Shown piece by piece: positions 17,793 through 29,500 of a stretch of DNA of 61,376 nucleotides; the first letter of the stretch is position 1; each line of letters opens with the position of its first letter. A program made the position numbers and the translations under genes. Below the pieces are notes generated by a model. That model worked only from the letters and a program-made list of their open reading frames with translations, did no database searches and was not told where the DNA came from. Origin of the DNA: Promethearchaeota archaeon (GTDB taxonomy: Archaea > Asgardarchaeota > Lokiarchaeia > Sigyniarchaeales > SOKP01); contig JAUVXW010000028.1 of the NCBI GenBank assembly GCA_030603385.1, positions 1-61,376 on the forward strand, given 5' to 3'.

Positions 17793-18194
17793 TTATATTT
17801 GACGAGTCCCACATAATGGACAGATTTCTGAATCACCAACTGGATTTCCGCAATCCTTGCATCTCTTAATTTCATCAACTATATCCTCGTCCTCGGAGAC
17901 GTCAATTTTATCTTCATATTCCTCAATTTTTCCTACTCCTTTTGAGAAGATAGATCCTGGTCTGTCCCCGGGCCAAAGTATATTGATAACTATGCCGGAG
18001 ACTACTAGAATGGCACAAATAACAATATAAAAGGTTAAACTCGTACCGAAATTTTCTTTAAAGAACTGTGTTGTATCCGTAATCCAATCAACCATCCACT
18101 GTCCTATGGGAACCACCAATGGTTTTAAAAAAATGAGAATAGAACCAACTATATCTGCTAATACTTCCAAAAAATCCATTGTTTGAAATATCAT
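17793..18194 (-). CDS. Membrane protein with C-terminal zinc ribbon
   Basis: This 133-residue protein has an N-terminal hydrophobic region (about 8-28), a central membrane helix (about 50-73) and a C-terminal four-cysteine zinc ribbon (CKDCGNPVGDSEICPLCG). It is the last of three same-strand membrane genes spaced by 12-20 bp, which probably form one operon and complex. The ribbon should be cytoplasmic if the N-terminus faces outward. Family and function are unknown to me. Confidence 0.7.
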   Translation of the reverse strand: MIFQTMDFLEVLADIVGSILIFLKPLVVPIGQWMVDWITDTTQFFKENFGTSLTFYIVICAILVVSGIVINILWPGDRPGSIFSKGVGKIEEYEDKIDVSEDEDIVDEIKRCKDCGNPVGDSEICPLCGTRQI

Positions 18195-18213
18195 TTTTCT
18201 TATTCCACCTCTT

Positions 18214-18687
18214 TTACTCTTTCATCCGGTTTTCTCGGATTTTCTCTCTATTAATTGTAAAATCAATAACATCATACACTTTAAGTACAATTGTTAAAAA
18301 GTAGATCCCCATATATGTCAAAAGCATCTGTGAAATGTCCAAAGAAAAAAATCCAAAATCTAAGATAATGAATGTTATTTCAGCAGCACCAGAGAATCTA
18401 TAACTCCAGAGATATAAACAATTTACAATAACTTGAATGAAAGCAAAAACCCCTTTTCTAATTGATTTTTTTGGAGAAGAATATTTGAAAAACGCCAATC
18501 CACTTACTAATAATCCAAAAGCAGTTAGCCAAAAAGTTATATTTTGTTGATCTTGTTTTTCCCATTTTAAAGGTAAACCTTCAATGCTAAAGATTAATGT
18601 AAAAAGTATTAATGGAATAACAATAGTAAATAAAACGTAAACTCCAGTAAATAAAAAACCTCTTACCATATTTTTAACAGCACCCAT
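18214..18687 (-). CDS. Four-helix membrane protein
   Basis: This 157-residue protein has four predicted membrane helices (about 9-32, 46-64, 78-96 and 106-133) and a charged C-terminal tail (NREKIRENRMKE). It is the middle gene of the three-gene membrane operon. There is no known motif; an accessory or scaffold role for the zinc-ribbon protein and the exported neighbour is only a guess. Confidence 0.7.
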   Translation of the reverse strand: MGAVKNMVRGFLFTGVYVLFTIVIPLILFTLIFSIEGLPLKWEKQDQQNITFWLTAFGLLVSGLAFFKYSSPKKSIRKGVFAFIQVIVNCLYLWSYRFSGAAEITFIILDFGFFSLDISQMLLTYMGIYFLTIVLKVYDVIDFTINREKIRENRMKE

Positions 18688-18699
18688 CCTGATAACCTC

Positions 18700-19278
18700 C
18701 TAAAAAGGGCTAGAATCCCCTACGAATAGATTGAGAATTGTAATTGAAAGAGAATGCATTCCTATTGAATAGTCTAAACTAACTGTAAAATTTGCATAAA
18801 ACTCTAATGCAGGAGGTCCCCTTAACCAGTTAATCTCTGTTGTGGGATGTGGAAAATTTTCATGAAGAAAACTGCTATTCTCACCAAAAAAGACGAAGTT
18901 TCCAATTACACCTTTAGGGATGTCAACAAAATTCTGAGTTTTATCAAGTATCTTAACAACCCTAGTGTCATTCATCATTCCATCAATGTGACTATAATTT
19001 AAGAATAATTGAATGCCTATTTCAAGGTTTTCTAAATCAAAATAACCCGTGTTATTAAGTTTAAACGGTAAAGAGAAATTAATATTTTCAATTTCAAGCG
19101 TAGAATTGTTTATGTCTAGATTAAATTCTGCGTTATCAGTGTCTACTTGAATATTATCTGTATTTGATAATATCAAAACTGCAGATAATCCACCCAAAAT
19201 TGAAACCATAGTTACCGATAATGTCAATAAAGAAATAAAAATACGAAATAATAGTCTAAAAACACGCGACGGTCTCAT
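18700..19278 (-). CDS. Signal-anchored extracellular protein
   Basis: The 192-residue product has a basic N-terminus, one membrane helix (about 13-37) and then a beta-rich exterior domain with several N-glycosylation sequons (for example NNST, NYSH, NFTVSL). It is the first gene of the membrane operon. The domain resembles generic archaeal Ig-like or CARDB-like exterior modules but I cannot assign it. ATG is preceded by AT-rich sequence only. Confidence 0.68.
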   Translation of the reverse strand: MRPSRVFRLLFRIFISLLTLSVTMVSILGGLSAVLILSNTDNIQVDTDNAEFNLDINNSTLEIENINFSLPFKLNNTGYFDLENLEIGIQLFLNYSHIDGMMNDTRVVKILDKTQNFVDIPKGVIGNFVFFGENSSFLHENFPHPTTEINWLRGPPALEFYANFTVSLDYSIGMHSLSITILNLFVGDSSPF

Positions 19279-19627
19279 ATTAATCGAATTTAGATGTTTT
19301 TTGTATTATTTTTAATAAATTTATTAAATTAACTATAGGATATTTATAAATTTTACATTTTTAATTCTTAAGGTATTTAAATTTTAACAAAATGTCAAAG
19401 AGGTTAACAGAAGTTCTGATTTTCAAATTTTTTTTAAGTCCTTTAAGCTTTTTTAGAGTAAATTCTAAGATATGTTTTCATGAGTCATAAGAATCAGATT
19501 GATTATATTTAAGGATTTCTTTTACTAAAGCCTATAAGAGAATTTAAATTTATTAAATCAAATAATGAGTTTATATGTATATATTTCTTTTATTAAAAAC
19601 ATCTAAATAAAAATTAAAATTTGTGTA
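19279..19627. promoter_or_regulatory. Divergent promoter region between membrane operon and cation ATPase
   Basis: This 349-bp gap contains no gene. TATA-like runs are visible near 19341-19350 (TATTTATAAA), for the minus-strand operon, and in the AT run before the ATPase start. No convincing dyad or structured RNA was seen. Confidence 0.35.
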
Positions 19628-22444
19628 ATGAAAATGGAAAATATTCAATCGCATGCAATCGATTTTGAAGAAGTAACTGAAAAAATGAATACCTCTACTG
19701 AAATTGGTTTGGCTGAAAAAGAGGTTCTAAATCGACTTGAAAAATATGGCAGAAATGAATTAATTAAAGAAAAGGGTAAGACAGCCTGGCAGATATTCAT
19801 AGGGCAGTTTAAAGATTTCCTTATCTATCTTCTGTTGTTTGCAATACTTATTTCAATTTTGATTGGAATCTATGAATCTGGGAAAACTGGTGAAGTATGG
19901 GCTTCAGAATATACAGATGCAGCTGTTATAGGAATAATTTTGATTGTAAATGCCGTATTAGGTTTTTACCAGGAGTATCAAGCTGAAAAATCCCTAGAAA
20001 GTCTAAAGAAACTGGCACCTCATTTTGCTAAAGTCCGAAGAGATGGTAAAGTTATAGAGATTGGTGTAGAGGAAGTCGTTCCTGGAGATATTATACTCTT
20101 TGAGGAAGGAGATAAATTTCCTGCAGATATAAGGCTTTACAAAGAATATTCACTTTATGTTGACGAGGCAATTTTAACTGGAGAGTCGAGCCCCGTTAAA
20201 AAACAATTAAAACCCGTTGACGAGAAAATGATTTTAGCAGATAGAACTAATCTTGGATATATGAATACTATAATCACTCGAGGCAATGGAGAAGGAATTG
20301 TTATAGGAACAGGAATGCAGACAGAAATTGGTAAAATAGCAGAAAGTTTACAAGAAGAAGAAATTGAACTCAGTCCATTTCAGAAAGAGGTAAATAGATT
20401 TGGAAAACTTCTTGGAATTTTAATATTGATAATGTGCGCTATTGTTTTTATTACTGAAGTATTGCTTATTATGATTTTAGGAAGCCCTGATCCTTTAGAA
20501 GAAATGATAGAAGCTTTTGAGATCGCAATAAGCTTAGCCGTATCTGCTGTCCCTGAAGGGCTCATAGTCGTTATTACTGTTGTTATGAGCATAGGGATGA
20601 GAAAAATGGCAGATCGTAATGCATTAGTACGTAAACTCACTGCTGTTGAGACACTGGGAAGAGTAAGTATTATATGTTCAGATAAAACAGGTACTTTGAC
20701 AAAAAACGAAATGACAGTTGTAAAAGTGTTTTCAGGAGGAAGAGAATACAATGTCGAAGGAGTAGGATATGCACTTGAAGGGAAGATTATTGATGATAAG
20801 GGAAAACAAGTTCCCTTATCGGAAGAAAATTATATTAAAAAATTTCTCGAGGTGTGTATGTTTTGCAATAATTCAAATGTCTCTCCAATAAATGATGGTA
20901 CTAACAATACCGATGTTGTTGGCGACCCAACAGAAATCTCACTAAAAGTATTAGCTATGAAAATGGAATTAGATACAAAAGCTGAAAAAATTGATGAAAT
21001 TCCTTTCAGTTCTGATAGAAAGATGATGTCAGTTGTATCAAAAATTGATAATCAAATGTTTGTCTTAATTAAAGGTGCTCCAGATGTATTATTAAACAAA
21101 GCAAGTAAGGTAATTATAGATGGTCAAGAAAAGCCTATTAATGAAGCAAAAGATATTATTCTGCAGAAAAATGAAGAATTTGCGAGAGATGCACTTCGAG
21201 TTTTAGGTATAGCTTATAAACCGATAAAAGAAGGATATAAAGAGGAAGAAATAGAAACTGATTTTACATATATTGGTTTAGCAGGGATTATAGATCCAGC
21301 AAGGGATGAGGTAAAAGATGCTATTGAAGAAGCTCGAGACGCTGGTATTAGAACCATAATGATCACAGGTGACCATAAAATTACTGCTATTGCAATCGCT
21401 CATGAAATTGGTTTAACACAATCAAGTGAAGCCATTACTGGAATGGAATTAGAGGAAATGAGTGATGATGAACTCCGTGAGAGAGTAAAAACAGTAGATA
21501 TTTTTGCGAGAGTGTCTTCTGAACATAAGCTAAGAATTTTACGTAGATTAAAGGAACTAGATTTTATAGTTTCAATGACAGGTGATGGGGTAAACGATGC
21601 CCCAGCTGTGAAAGGAGCACATGTAGGTGTCGCAATGGGCCTTAAGGGGACGGAAGTAACTCAAGAGGCTTCAGAAATGATATTAATCGATGACAATTAT
21701 GCTACAATTGTTAATGCAATAGAGGAAGGCAGAGGGATTTTTGAAACCACTAAAGGATTCTTTAGATATATGTTGAGTACTAACTTTGATGAAATATTTT
21801 TAATTCTTGTAGCCTATATTGTAATGAAACTATTTTCAAGTGTGTTTCTTGCCCTTCCGATTAAGCCAATTCAGATATTATGGCTTAATATAGCAACTGA
21901 TGGTATACCCGCTATGGTTTTGGGACTTACGCCTACAGATCCCGATGTAATGAAAGCGAAACCAAGAAAAGGATTTACCTTGTTACCAGAGATTAAAGGT
22001 CCGGTTCTTTTACTTGGAATATATACTTCGATCACGGATATTGCTCTCTATTTACTGTTATGGGGTGTCTTTCTTCCTGCTTGGGTTGATGCGGGAATAG
22101 ATCCTCGTTTAACGGCAGTAGATAGCGCATATGCTATCTCTTTAGCTCAGACAATATTATTTACAAATCTGGTCATTTGTGAATTAATGTTTGTTTACAC
22201 ATGTACTTCTAATCTGAAGCCATTTTACCTGTTTCCAAATAAACATTTATTCTGGGCTACCGGACTTTCTTTAGGTTTACAATTGCTTATATTATATACC
22301 CCTATGGGAATAGCATTCCATGTTATACCCCTGTTCCACCCTTATTATTGGGCAACACTTATTATTGCTGCATTTAGTGTCTCAGTCGTAGATGAATTAA
22401 GAAAATATAGAATGAGGAAAAAGAGAGGAATTATACTAAGATAA
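19628..22444 (+). CDS. P-type cation-transporting ATPase (Ca2+ type, P2)
   Basis: This complete 938-residue P2-type ATPase has an N-terminal cation-ATPase domain, the actuator motif LTGESSPV, and the M4 motif SAVPEGL, in which Glu ligates calcium in SERCA and PMR1. The phosphorylation site is Asp352 in SDKTGTLTK. It also has KGAPDVLL in the nucleotide domain, MITGDHKITA, and the hinge TGDGVNDAPA. About ten membrane helices are present, the last four after residue 700. The best match by motif is calcium (or manganese) export across the cell membrane; PMR1/SERCA-like pumps also exist in eukaryotic endomembranes. It is transcribed alone. Confidence 0.92.
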   Translation: MKMENIQSHAIDFEEVTEKMNTSTEIGLAEKEVLNRLEKYGRNELIKEKGKTAWQIFIGQFKDFLIYLLLFAILISILIGIYESGKTGEVWASEYTDAAVIGIILIVNAVLGFYQEYQAEKSLESLKKLAPHFAKVRRDGKVIEIGVEEVVPGDIILFEEGDKFPADIRLYKEYSLYVDEAILTGESSPVKKQLKPVDEKMILADRTNLGYMNTIITRGNGEGIVIGTGMQTEIGKIAESLQEEEIELSPFQKEVNRFGKLLGILILIMCAIVFITEVLLIMILGSPDPLEEMIEAFEIAISLAVSAVPEGLIVVITVVMSIGMRKMADRNALVRKLTAVETLGRVSIICSDKTGTLTKNEMTVVKVFSGGREYNVEGVGYALEGKIIDDKGKQVPLSEENYIKKFLEVCMFCNNSNVSPINDGTNNTDVVGDPTEISLKVLAMKMELDTKAEKIDEIPFSSDRKMMSVVSKIDNQMFVLIKGAPDVLLNKASKVIIDGQEKPINEAKDIILQKNEEFARDALRVLGIAYKPIKEGYKEEEIETDFTYIGLAGIIDPARDEVKDAIEEARDAGIRTIMITGDHKITAIAIAHEIGLTQSSEAITGMELEEMSDDELRERVKTVDIFARVSSEHKLRILRRLKELDFIVSMTGDGVNDAPAVKGAHVGVAMGLKGTEVTQEASEMILIDDNYATIVNAIEEGRGIFETTKGFFRYMLSTNFDEIFLILVAYIVMKLFSSVFLALPIKPIQILWLNIATDGIPAMVLGLTPTDPDVMKAKPRKGFTLLPEIKGPVLLLGIYTSITDIALYLLLWGVFLPAWVDAGIDPRLTAVDSAYAISLAQTILFTNLVICELMFVYTCTSNLKPFYLFPNKHLFWATGLSLGLQLLILYTPMGIAFHVIPLFHPYYWATLIIAAFSVSVVDELRKYRMRKKRGIILR

Positions 22445-22608
22445 GATTAGTATATCTTTTTTTTCATCACTAATTTTTTAAATTTTTTATATTAATATTT
22501 AGTTCTTTTTACTATCAGTTCGATTTTTAATTAATTTTATATTTTTTTTATTATTTTATAAAATAATTAGAACTGAATAGTTCAATATTCTTAAATGAGA
22601 TAATAGTA

Positions 22609-23298
22609 ATGAACATTGCTGAAGTTTTGAAGAATAAGATTGAAACAAATCAAACAGTCTTAACCGAGTTTGAATCCAAGGAGCTTCTACAAGAAATTGG
22701 AATTCTTGTTCCTGGTCAAAAATTAACAACTTCAAAGGAAGAGACTTTATCCGCAGCAGAAAATATTGGTTTTCCTATAGTTTTAAAACTCATGGCAGAA
22801 GATATAGTCCATAAATCTGATACTGGTGCTGTAAAACTAAATTTAAAGAGTAAACAGGAAGTTGAAAATGCCTATGAAGAATTAATGAAAATTCCTTCTC
22901 AAAAAGAGAAAAAGATCTCTGTGCAAAAAATGGCAGATGAGCCAATCACAGAACTTATCATTGGAATGACAACTGATCCCCAATTTGGACCTGCTTTAAT
23001 GTTTGGCATAGGCGGTATTTTAGTTGAACTCCTAGAGGATGTAAGCTTTAGAATAGCTCCTATAACGGAATATGATGCTAAAGAAATGATCAGAGAAATT
23101 AAAGGATTTCCAATACTCGACGGATATCGTGGGAAACCAAAAGCGGATCTTGATGCCATTGTAAATACTTTGCTAACTATATCTGAACTTGTTGTTAAGC
23201 ATGAAGAAATAAATGAAATGGATCTAAATCCAGTTTTCATTTATGAAAAAGGCTTAATTTGCGTAGATGCTCGGATTATTTTAAAGAAAAGTGATTAA
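22609..23298 (+). CDS. ATP-grasp beta subunit of ADP-forming acyl-CoA synthetase
   Basis: The 229 residues form a complete ATP-grasp_5 domain. Conserved parts are FPIVLKLMAEDIVHKSDTGAV, the central FGIGGILVELLEDVSFR and the metal-binding C-terminus EEINEMDLNPVFIYEKG. In archaea the beta subunit pairs with a separate alpha subunit, absent here, to make ATP from acetyl-CoA or other acyl-CoA plus ADP and phosphate. The length equals stand-alone beta subunits. The separate location means the alpha partner must be elsewhere in the genome. Confidence 0.88.
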   Translation: MNIAEVLKNKIETNQTVLTEFESKELLQEIGILVPGQKLTTSKEETLSAAENIGFPIVLKLMAEDIVHKSDTGAVKLNLKSKQEVENAYEELMKIPSQKEKKISVQKMADEPITELIIGMTTDPQFGPALMFGIGGILVELLEDVSFRIAPITEYDAKEMIREIKGFPILDGYRGKPKADLDAIVNTLLTISELVVKHEEINEMDLNPVFIYEKGLICVDARIILKKSD

Positions 23299-23556
23299 CG
23301 GCTATCTAAATATCTGTTTTCTAAGATTAACACTAAATTTTAATATTTATTTTTGAATTATTTTTTTTAAAAGCTATACTAACTGGAACATACTTGCTCC
23401 ATATTAGATACATTTAAAGGATCTAATTGTGATATAACCTTTAAAGTTTAACATAATATTTTTCAAATTTAACCTACAAACCTATAAAATTATTAGTATC
23501 AATTGCTAATAAAAATATAAAAATAATAATTTAATTAAAAAAAATTTTATCGACTT
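23299..23556. other. AT-rich intergenic region before the giant surface gene
   Basis: This stretch holds no reading frame and is very AT-rich. A TATA-like AAAAATATAAAAATAATAA lies 30-40 bp before the ATG at 23557. No Shine-Dalgarno is visible. Confidence 0.3.
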
Positions 23557-26500
23557 ATGTATAACTATAACATTAAAAAAAACAAAAGGATTCTAATTCT
23601 CTTTCTTTTAACGATTACGATAAGTTTCTTGAACTTTAATCTATTTATGTGGAACTTAGATAACTCTATAACTGATGAAGAATCATCTACTAAATTTCAA
23701 CCATTAAATAAGTTAAAAACCTCTAGTTATCCTCAAACTTTTGGAAATTCCGGTGAAGATATTAATGTGACTTTACATCAGTCTTATGTGAATTCTTCTT
23801 TTGATACTATTGTTAACACTTCGATAGTGAATGGTAATAATTTTACATTACCGTGTCCAACTGATACATGGTTTAATTCTAGTTATACTAATATAACTGT
23901 GAAAGATATCTTTGCACCTAATAGATCAATCTCTATTGAAGAGGATTCCCAGTCTGACGTGTATATGAATAGCGACATAGTTACATCATTTACTATAAAT
24001 CAAGTTGGTTGTTATTTAATAAATGCTTCTTTCAATATATTTGTTGAAGCAGGAACGCCTGGTATTTCTGTGTATTTATATAATTCAACTTTAGGTAGTC
24101 CCGATACATCATCTGTACAAGTAATTGGTTCTTTTTCAACAAGTACTCCTGGGTGGAACAATGTTAAATTAACTAAGACTCTTTTAAACAATACTGAAAC
24201 GGAAAACAATAAATGGTATATAGGTATCAAAAAAACCGATGGTGATCCATTAACTGCTTGTAAATGGCGTTTCGACCCAGATCCCCCAGGAGGAACTGAT
24301 GGAAGCAATGATTCAGATGCTTTTTCTAAACCCGGTGTTAGTTGGAATGCAGAAGCAAGAGATTACACTCTAAAGATCTATATTTCTCCTATCGACAAAG
24401 ATGCCAACCCTTCTGATATTGGTTTAAAAATAAATGGAGATTCAGTAACAAATATGCAAAATGGAAAAGGTTATTGGGAATCAACAAAAATAAATAGTAG
24501 TGCTACTGGTGAATTAAAATATAATGTAACAGCAGATTGGTGGGATATAGAATGTAACATTTCTCAAGTTTTAATAAACTATACAAAAACAGATTTAACC
24601 GCAGGTTCTAGTTTTGATGTTTCTGGAAGTGGTCAAGATATTGCATGGAACGTAACTAGGAATGGGGGATTTAATTATTTTGGTACAGATTTTAGTAATT
24701 ATAGAATCAATTTTACAATACCAGCTACTTGGCATGATAGTAGTATTAAAGTTTTTAATGGTAGTGATGAATGGTCTATTAATAAAAGATTATTAGGTAA
24801 TGGTTATAGAGAAGTTATGATTCCAAATGCAGGAAACGGCACATATTGGTTTTTAAACGCGACTTCAGATAATCTTCTCTTTTCTATTAATACTTATGTT
24901 GACGGGAATGCATATAATATCGTAAACTACACTAATGTAGTACGGTTTAACGGAACATTTACAGAAGTTATAGATGAGGGAATACTTAACTTAAGTGTTT
25001 ATAGTCCTTCACCTTATTATTTAAACCATACGAATACTTTAAATATTTCTCAACAAATTCCAGGTACAGAATTTTTCGTTTATGATTGGGATATTTCTGA
25101 TAATGCAACTGAGTATGGTGTATTTATTACTCGTATGGCATGGAATAATGGCACCGCTGCAGGATTTCTAATAGGAGATTTAACAATTTTAGGTGAATCA
25201 GAATTAAAAGTAATTTCACCTTTATCGTTTACTTTTGATGCTAGTGAAACCTTTGATTTGATTTTATTTTTTAATGATACCGGACAAAATCCAAATATAA
25301 AAAATGTAACAAGCGCAGATATCCAATATAAAATTAATGATGGAGCTCCAAGAACAGATTCTATCGAGATTGGAGAGGGACTTTATAATATTACTTTCGT
25401 TTGTAATGACACTGATTTCACTTCTAATGGTCCGAATGTTATAACAATTAATGCTAGTTACAATTTTTATAACAATCAAAGCAAAACAATAGATATCACT
25501 ATAATAGGGGAAACTTCATTAACAATTATTAATCCTTCAGCTGGTTCTAACTTTAATTCTTCAGAAGTAATTAATTTAATCATTGAATTTAATAATACGA
25601 TTAGAGATGAGATAATCACAAATCCTATTATAAATTATAGCCTTAATGGAGGTATTGATTGGAGACATGATAATATTGGAGATATTGGAGATAATAAATA
25701 CAATATACTAATTGATTGCAATGATACTCAGTTTGGAAATTACGGGCCACAGTTTATTATTGTGAATACAAGTAAACAATATTATTATAATCAAAGTGAA
25801 CCGTTAAGTATTACAATTACAGGAGATACTACTTTATATACTACTGAGATATTTCCTGATCCTAGTATAGGTTATTACAATTCTGATGAAACATTTAATA
25901 TCACCGTATACTTTGAAGACAATGGAAGGAACGAAGGAATAATTGGGGGAAATCTGGAAGTTCATGTTAAAGAAGTTTCAGAACCTTTATATAATAAATA
26001 TACTACTGTATCAATAGTTGATATTGGTGCGGGATATTATAATATTACAATAGAATGCAACAATTCATTATTTTACCCTTATGGTAAATTTGATATAAAA
26101 TTTAATATTACTAAATCGAATTATTATACTGCTGAGGAAATATTAACAGAAATAGTTTTTGGAAATACCACTCTCACCATTCTTGATCCTATTGGCCCAA
26201 TATCTTATGTTGAAAACGAAATATTTGATATACAGATAGAATATGAAGATCATACTTTATCTAGCGGGATCCTTGGAGCAGATATCACCTATACTATTGA
26301 TGGTAATAATTATCTATCGGTTAATGTAACAGATAATTTAGATGGTACATATAATATTACTATTTATGCGGGTCATACCGATTTTGACCCTAATTATGGT
26401 AATGTCGACATTATTATTAGGGCAAATAAAACAAATTATATCAATCTAACGAGGAGTCTTACATTTGAAAGGCAAATAATAACTCAAATTGAACCCCTAA

Positions 26501-29500
26501 ACCCTCCTTCTTTAATAGAAGTGATTAGAGGTAACAGTGTTTTTTATACGTTTAATTATTCAGATAGATTAGGAACGCCAATTGATAGATATGATACATT
26601 TCAAAATACTACAAATTTACAAAATTTCGAATGGAATATTGTGAATGATGGAGCAGGAAATTATACTCTAGAGTTAAATACTTCAAAAGTCCTTGTGATA
26701 GAAACTCCTTACACTATCAACTTTAGTATATATGCATTTGGAAATCAGTCTCAAGAGATTTCATTCACGATATTAGTAACAATAATTCAAACAAGTATTG
26801 AAATCCAATCATGGAACAGTAATTCTGATTTTGCTCGAAGTACTTGGACTAATGTATCTATAAATTTCCACTTTAAAGATACCACAAATAACGCCCCAAT
26901 TGATGGATTACTTGATAGTGATGTTAAAATTAAGGATTATTATGCAGGCACTACTTGGCTTCCCGGATTTGAATTATTTACTGAACTGGGACCTGGAAAT
27001 TATAAATTGAATATTAGCACTGTAGGAAAGAACTCAGGTTTATATACAATACAATTGAATATCTCTAAATATCCGAATTACAACTGGAGCTTGGCTTACA
27101 TTCAATTTTACTTAAGAGGAAATTACACTCAAATTAATATGATTTCAGTCTCTGATCCTGAAGCAATATTAACCCCTACTGGTATTGGAAATAATTATAC
27201 AACCTTCTTAGGAAGTGATTTAACTGTTGAGTTCAACATAACAGATACAGAGTTTAATAACAACGTACTTATTGAATTTGCAGATGAATATATTATAACT
27301 TTTAAAAATCTTTATACAGGAATAACTGGAACACTTCAGGAAAACCTCGTTTTTAATCTTATAGAAGCAGATTATGGTATACATACAGGAAGCATTATAA
27401 CTTCAGAATTAACAGATACTGGATTTTATTTAATTAATATCACTGTTGTTATGTTAAATTATGAAAACACTACATTCAGTTTTAATTTAACTTTAGTAAA
27501 TTCACAAATTAATATAATATCAATTTCTAACCTAGGAGGACAATTAGAACCATTTGGAACAGGAGATTATTATAATTCTTCTATAGCCCTTGACATTAGT
27601 TTAGAATTTAATATAACTGATAATCAAGCTTTAAATAAAATAATCGCGAGAGATGCCGATTCCTATTTGGTAAGATATATAAATTTAGGCACAGGACAGA
27701 ACGGAACTGTTCTTAACAATTTTGCTTTCAACTCACCTACTTCAACGTATATTGGAATCATAACAACTTCAGGTTTACCTGTAGGCAATTATTTGATCAA
27801 CGTATCAGTTGTGATTTTGGATTATAAAGTAATACCATTAACTTTCAATTTAACAATAGTTTCTGCAGATAGCTATATTATATTTATAACTAATGTAGGA
27901 GGTCAATTATCACCTACTGGGGTGGGCGGTTTTTATGAACCTACTGTAGCAACTGATATTGACATTGAATTTAATACAACAGATGCCTATTTTGGAAATA
28001 TTATTCAAATTGAACCAGGAGTATCTTATACCATTTATTACACCAATATCGATACGAACGAGAATGGTACAATACTTCATTCAATTGCCGAAGGCGCTTC
28101 AAGTCATTTTGGGAGTTTAGATATCTCTTCATTTTCAATTGGAAATTACTCTGTTACAATTATTATTAACAAGTCAAATAACATAGTTTCCATTCTTAGT
28201 TTTAAATTAAGAATAGTTTACGCAAATAGCAGCATTATATCAATAACTAATCTTGGAGGTCAATTAGAACCATCAAGTATAGATAATTTCTATGATACTT
28301 TCATTGGAAGTAATATTGGTATTGAATTTAACATATTAGATGCGCATTTTGGAACTACTATTCAGATTGGTGCAGGTATCTCTTATTCTGTTTATTATCA
28401 AAACATTGATACCTTAGAAAGTGGTACTTTGCAACACACATTATCCGAAATTATCTCATTACATTCTGGATCATTAAACGTTTCCCTATTACCCGTTGGT
28501 AATTACTCATTTTCTATAATAGTAGCTAAAAGCACTAGTAATGTAACTTTAGTGAATTTTCTATTAAGAATCGTAGAAAAATATGAGACTAGAATTACTG
28601 TGTACAAACCTGAAAGTGTTAATGCTGGACTTCCGTTTACAATTATAATCAAAGCAGAATATTTCAATGGTACTGTTTGGTTACCCACAGCAGGATCAAA
28701 TATGACTATAACTCTATGCTATAATGGTGGAGCTGGCGAATCTCAAGATTATTATACTAATAGTACTGGAGAAATAGAAATTATAATACCTACTTATAGT
28801 GATACTATAACATTGAATTTAACCATTCAGTTAATTAGTGCTTATTATCACCAAGGATATGGCCCTGATGTTTCAGATATTGATATTATACCTATACCAT
28901 TAGGTTTTGGATTTGAAGATATTTTGCCGTACTTAATAATTGCGGGGATAGCTATTGCTGCTGTAGGAGGATCAGTTGGTATTTATCGGGGAGTAGTTGT
29001 TCCAAAAAAGCGGGAAAAAGCACGGGTTTTAAAAGAGGTTAAAACAATCTTCGATGATGCTATTAGTTTAGAACATATCCTAGTGTTATATAAAGGGACA
29101 GGTACATGTATTTTCTTCAAATCTTTTGGATCGGAAGGCATTGACCCAGAATTGATTAGTGGCTTCATTTCTGCAATTTGCTCATTTGGAAAAGATTTAG
29201 TTTGTCAGGAGGAGTTAAATGAAATTACCTATGGTGATAAAATGCTTTTATTATCAGATGGTGAATTCATTAGGGTTGCATTAGTGTTATCTAAAAAGGC
29301 CTCGATCATTTTGCGTAAAAATCTAATGGATTTTATAAATGGGTTTGAGAAATCGTATGCAAGTGAACTACCTAATTGGAGAGGGCAGTTAAATGTATTC
29401 AGAAACGCTGGAAGAATAGTTGACGAGATATTAAGTACTTCGATCATTCTCCCTCATGAAATCACATATGAATTCTCAAACATTAAAGCCTTGAAGAGTC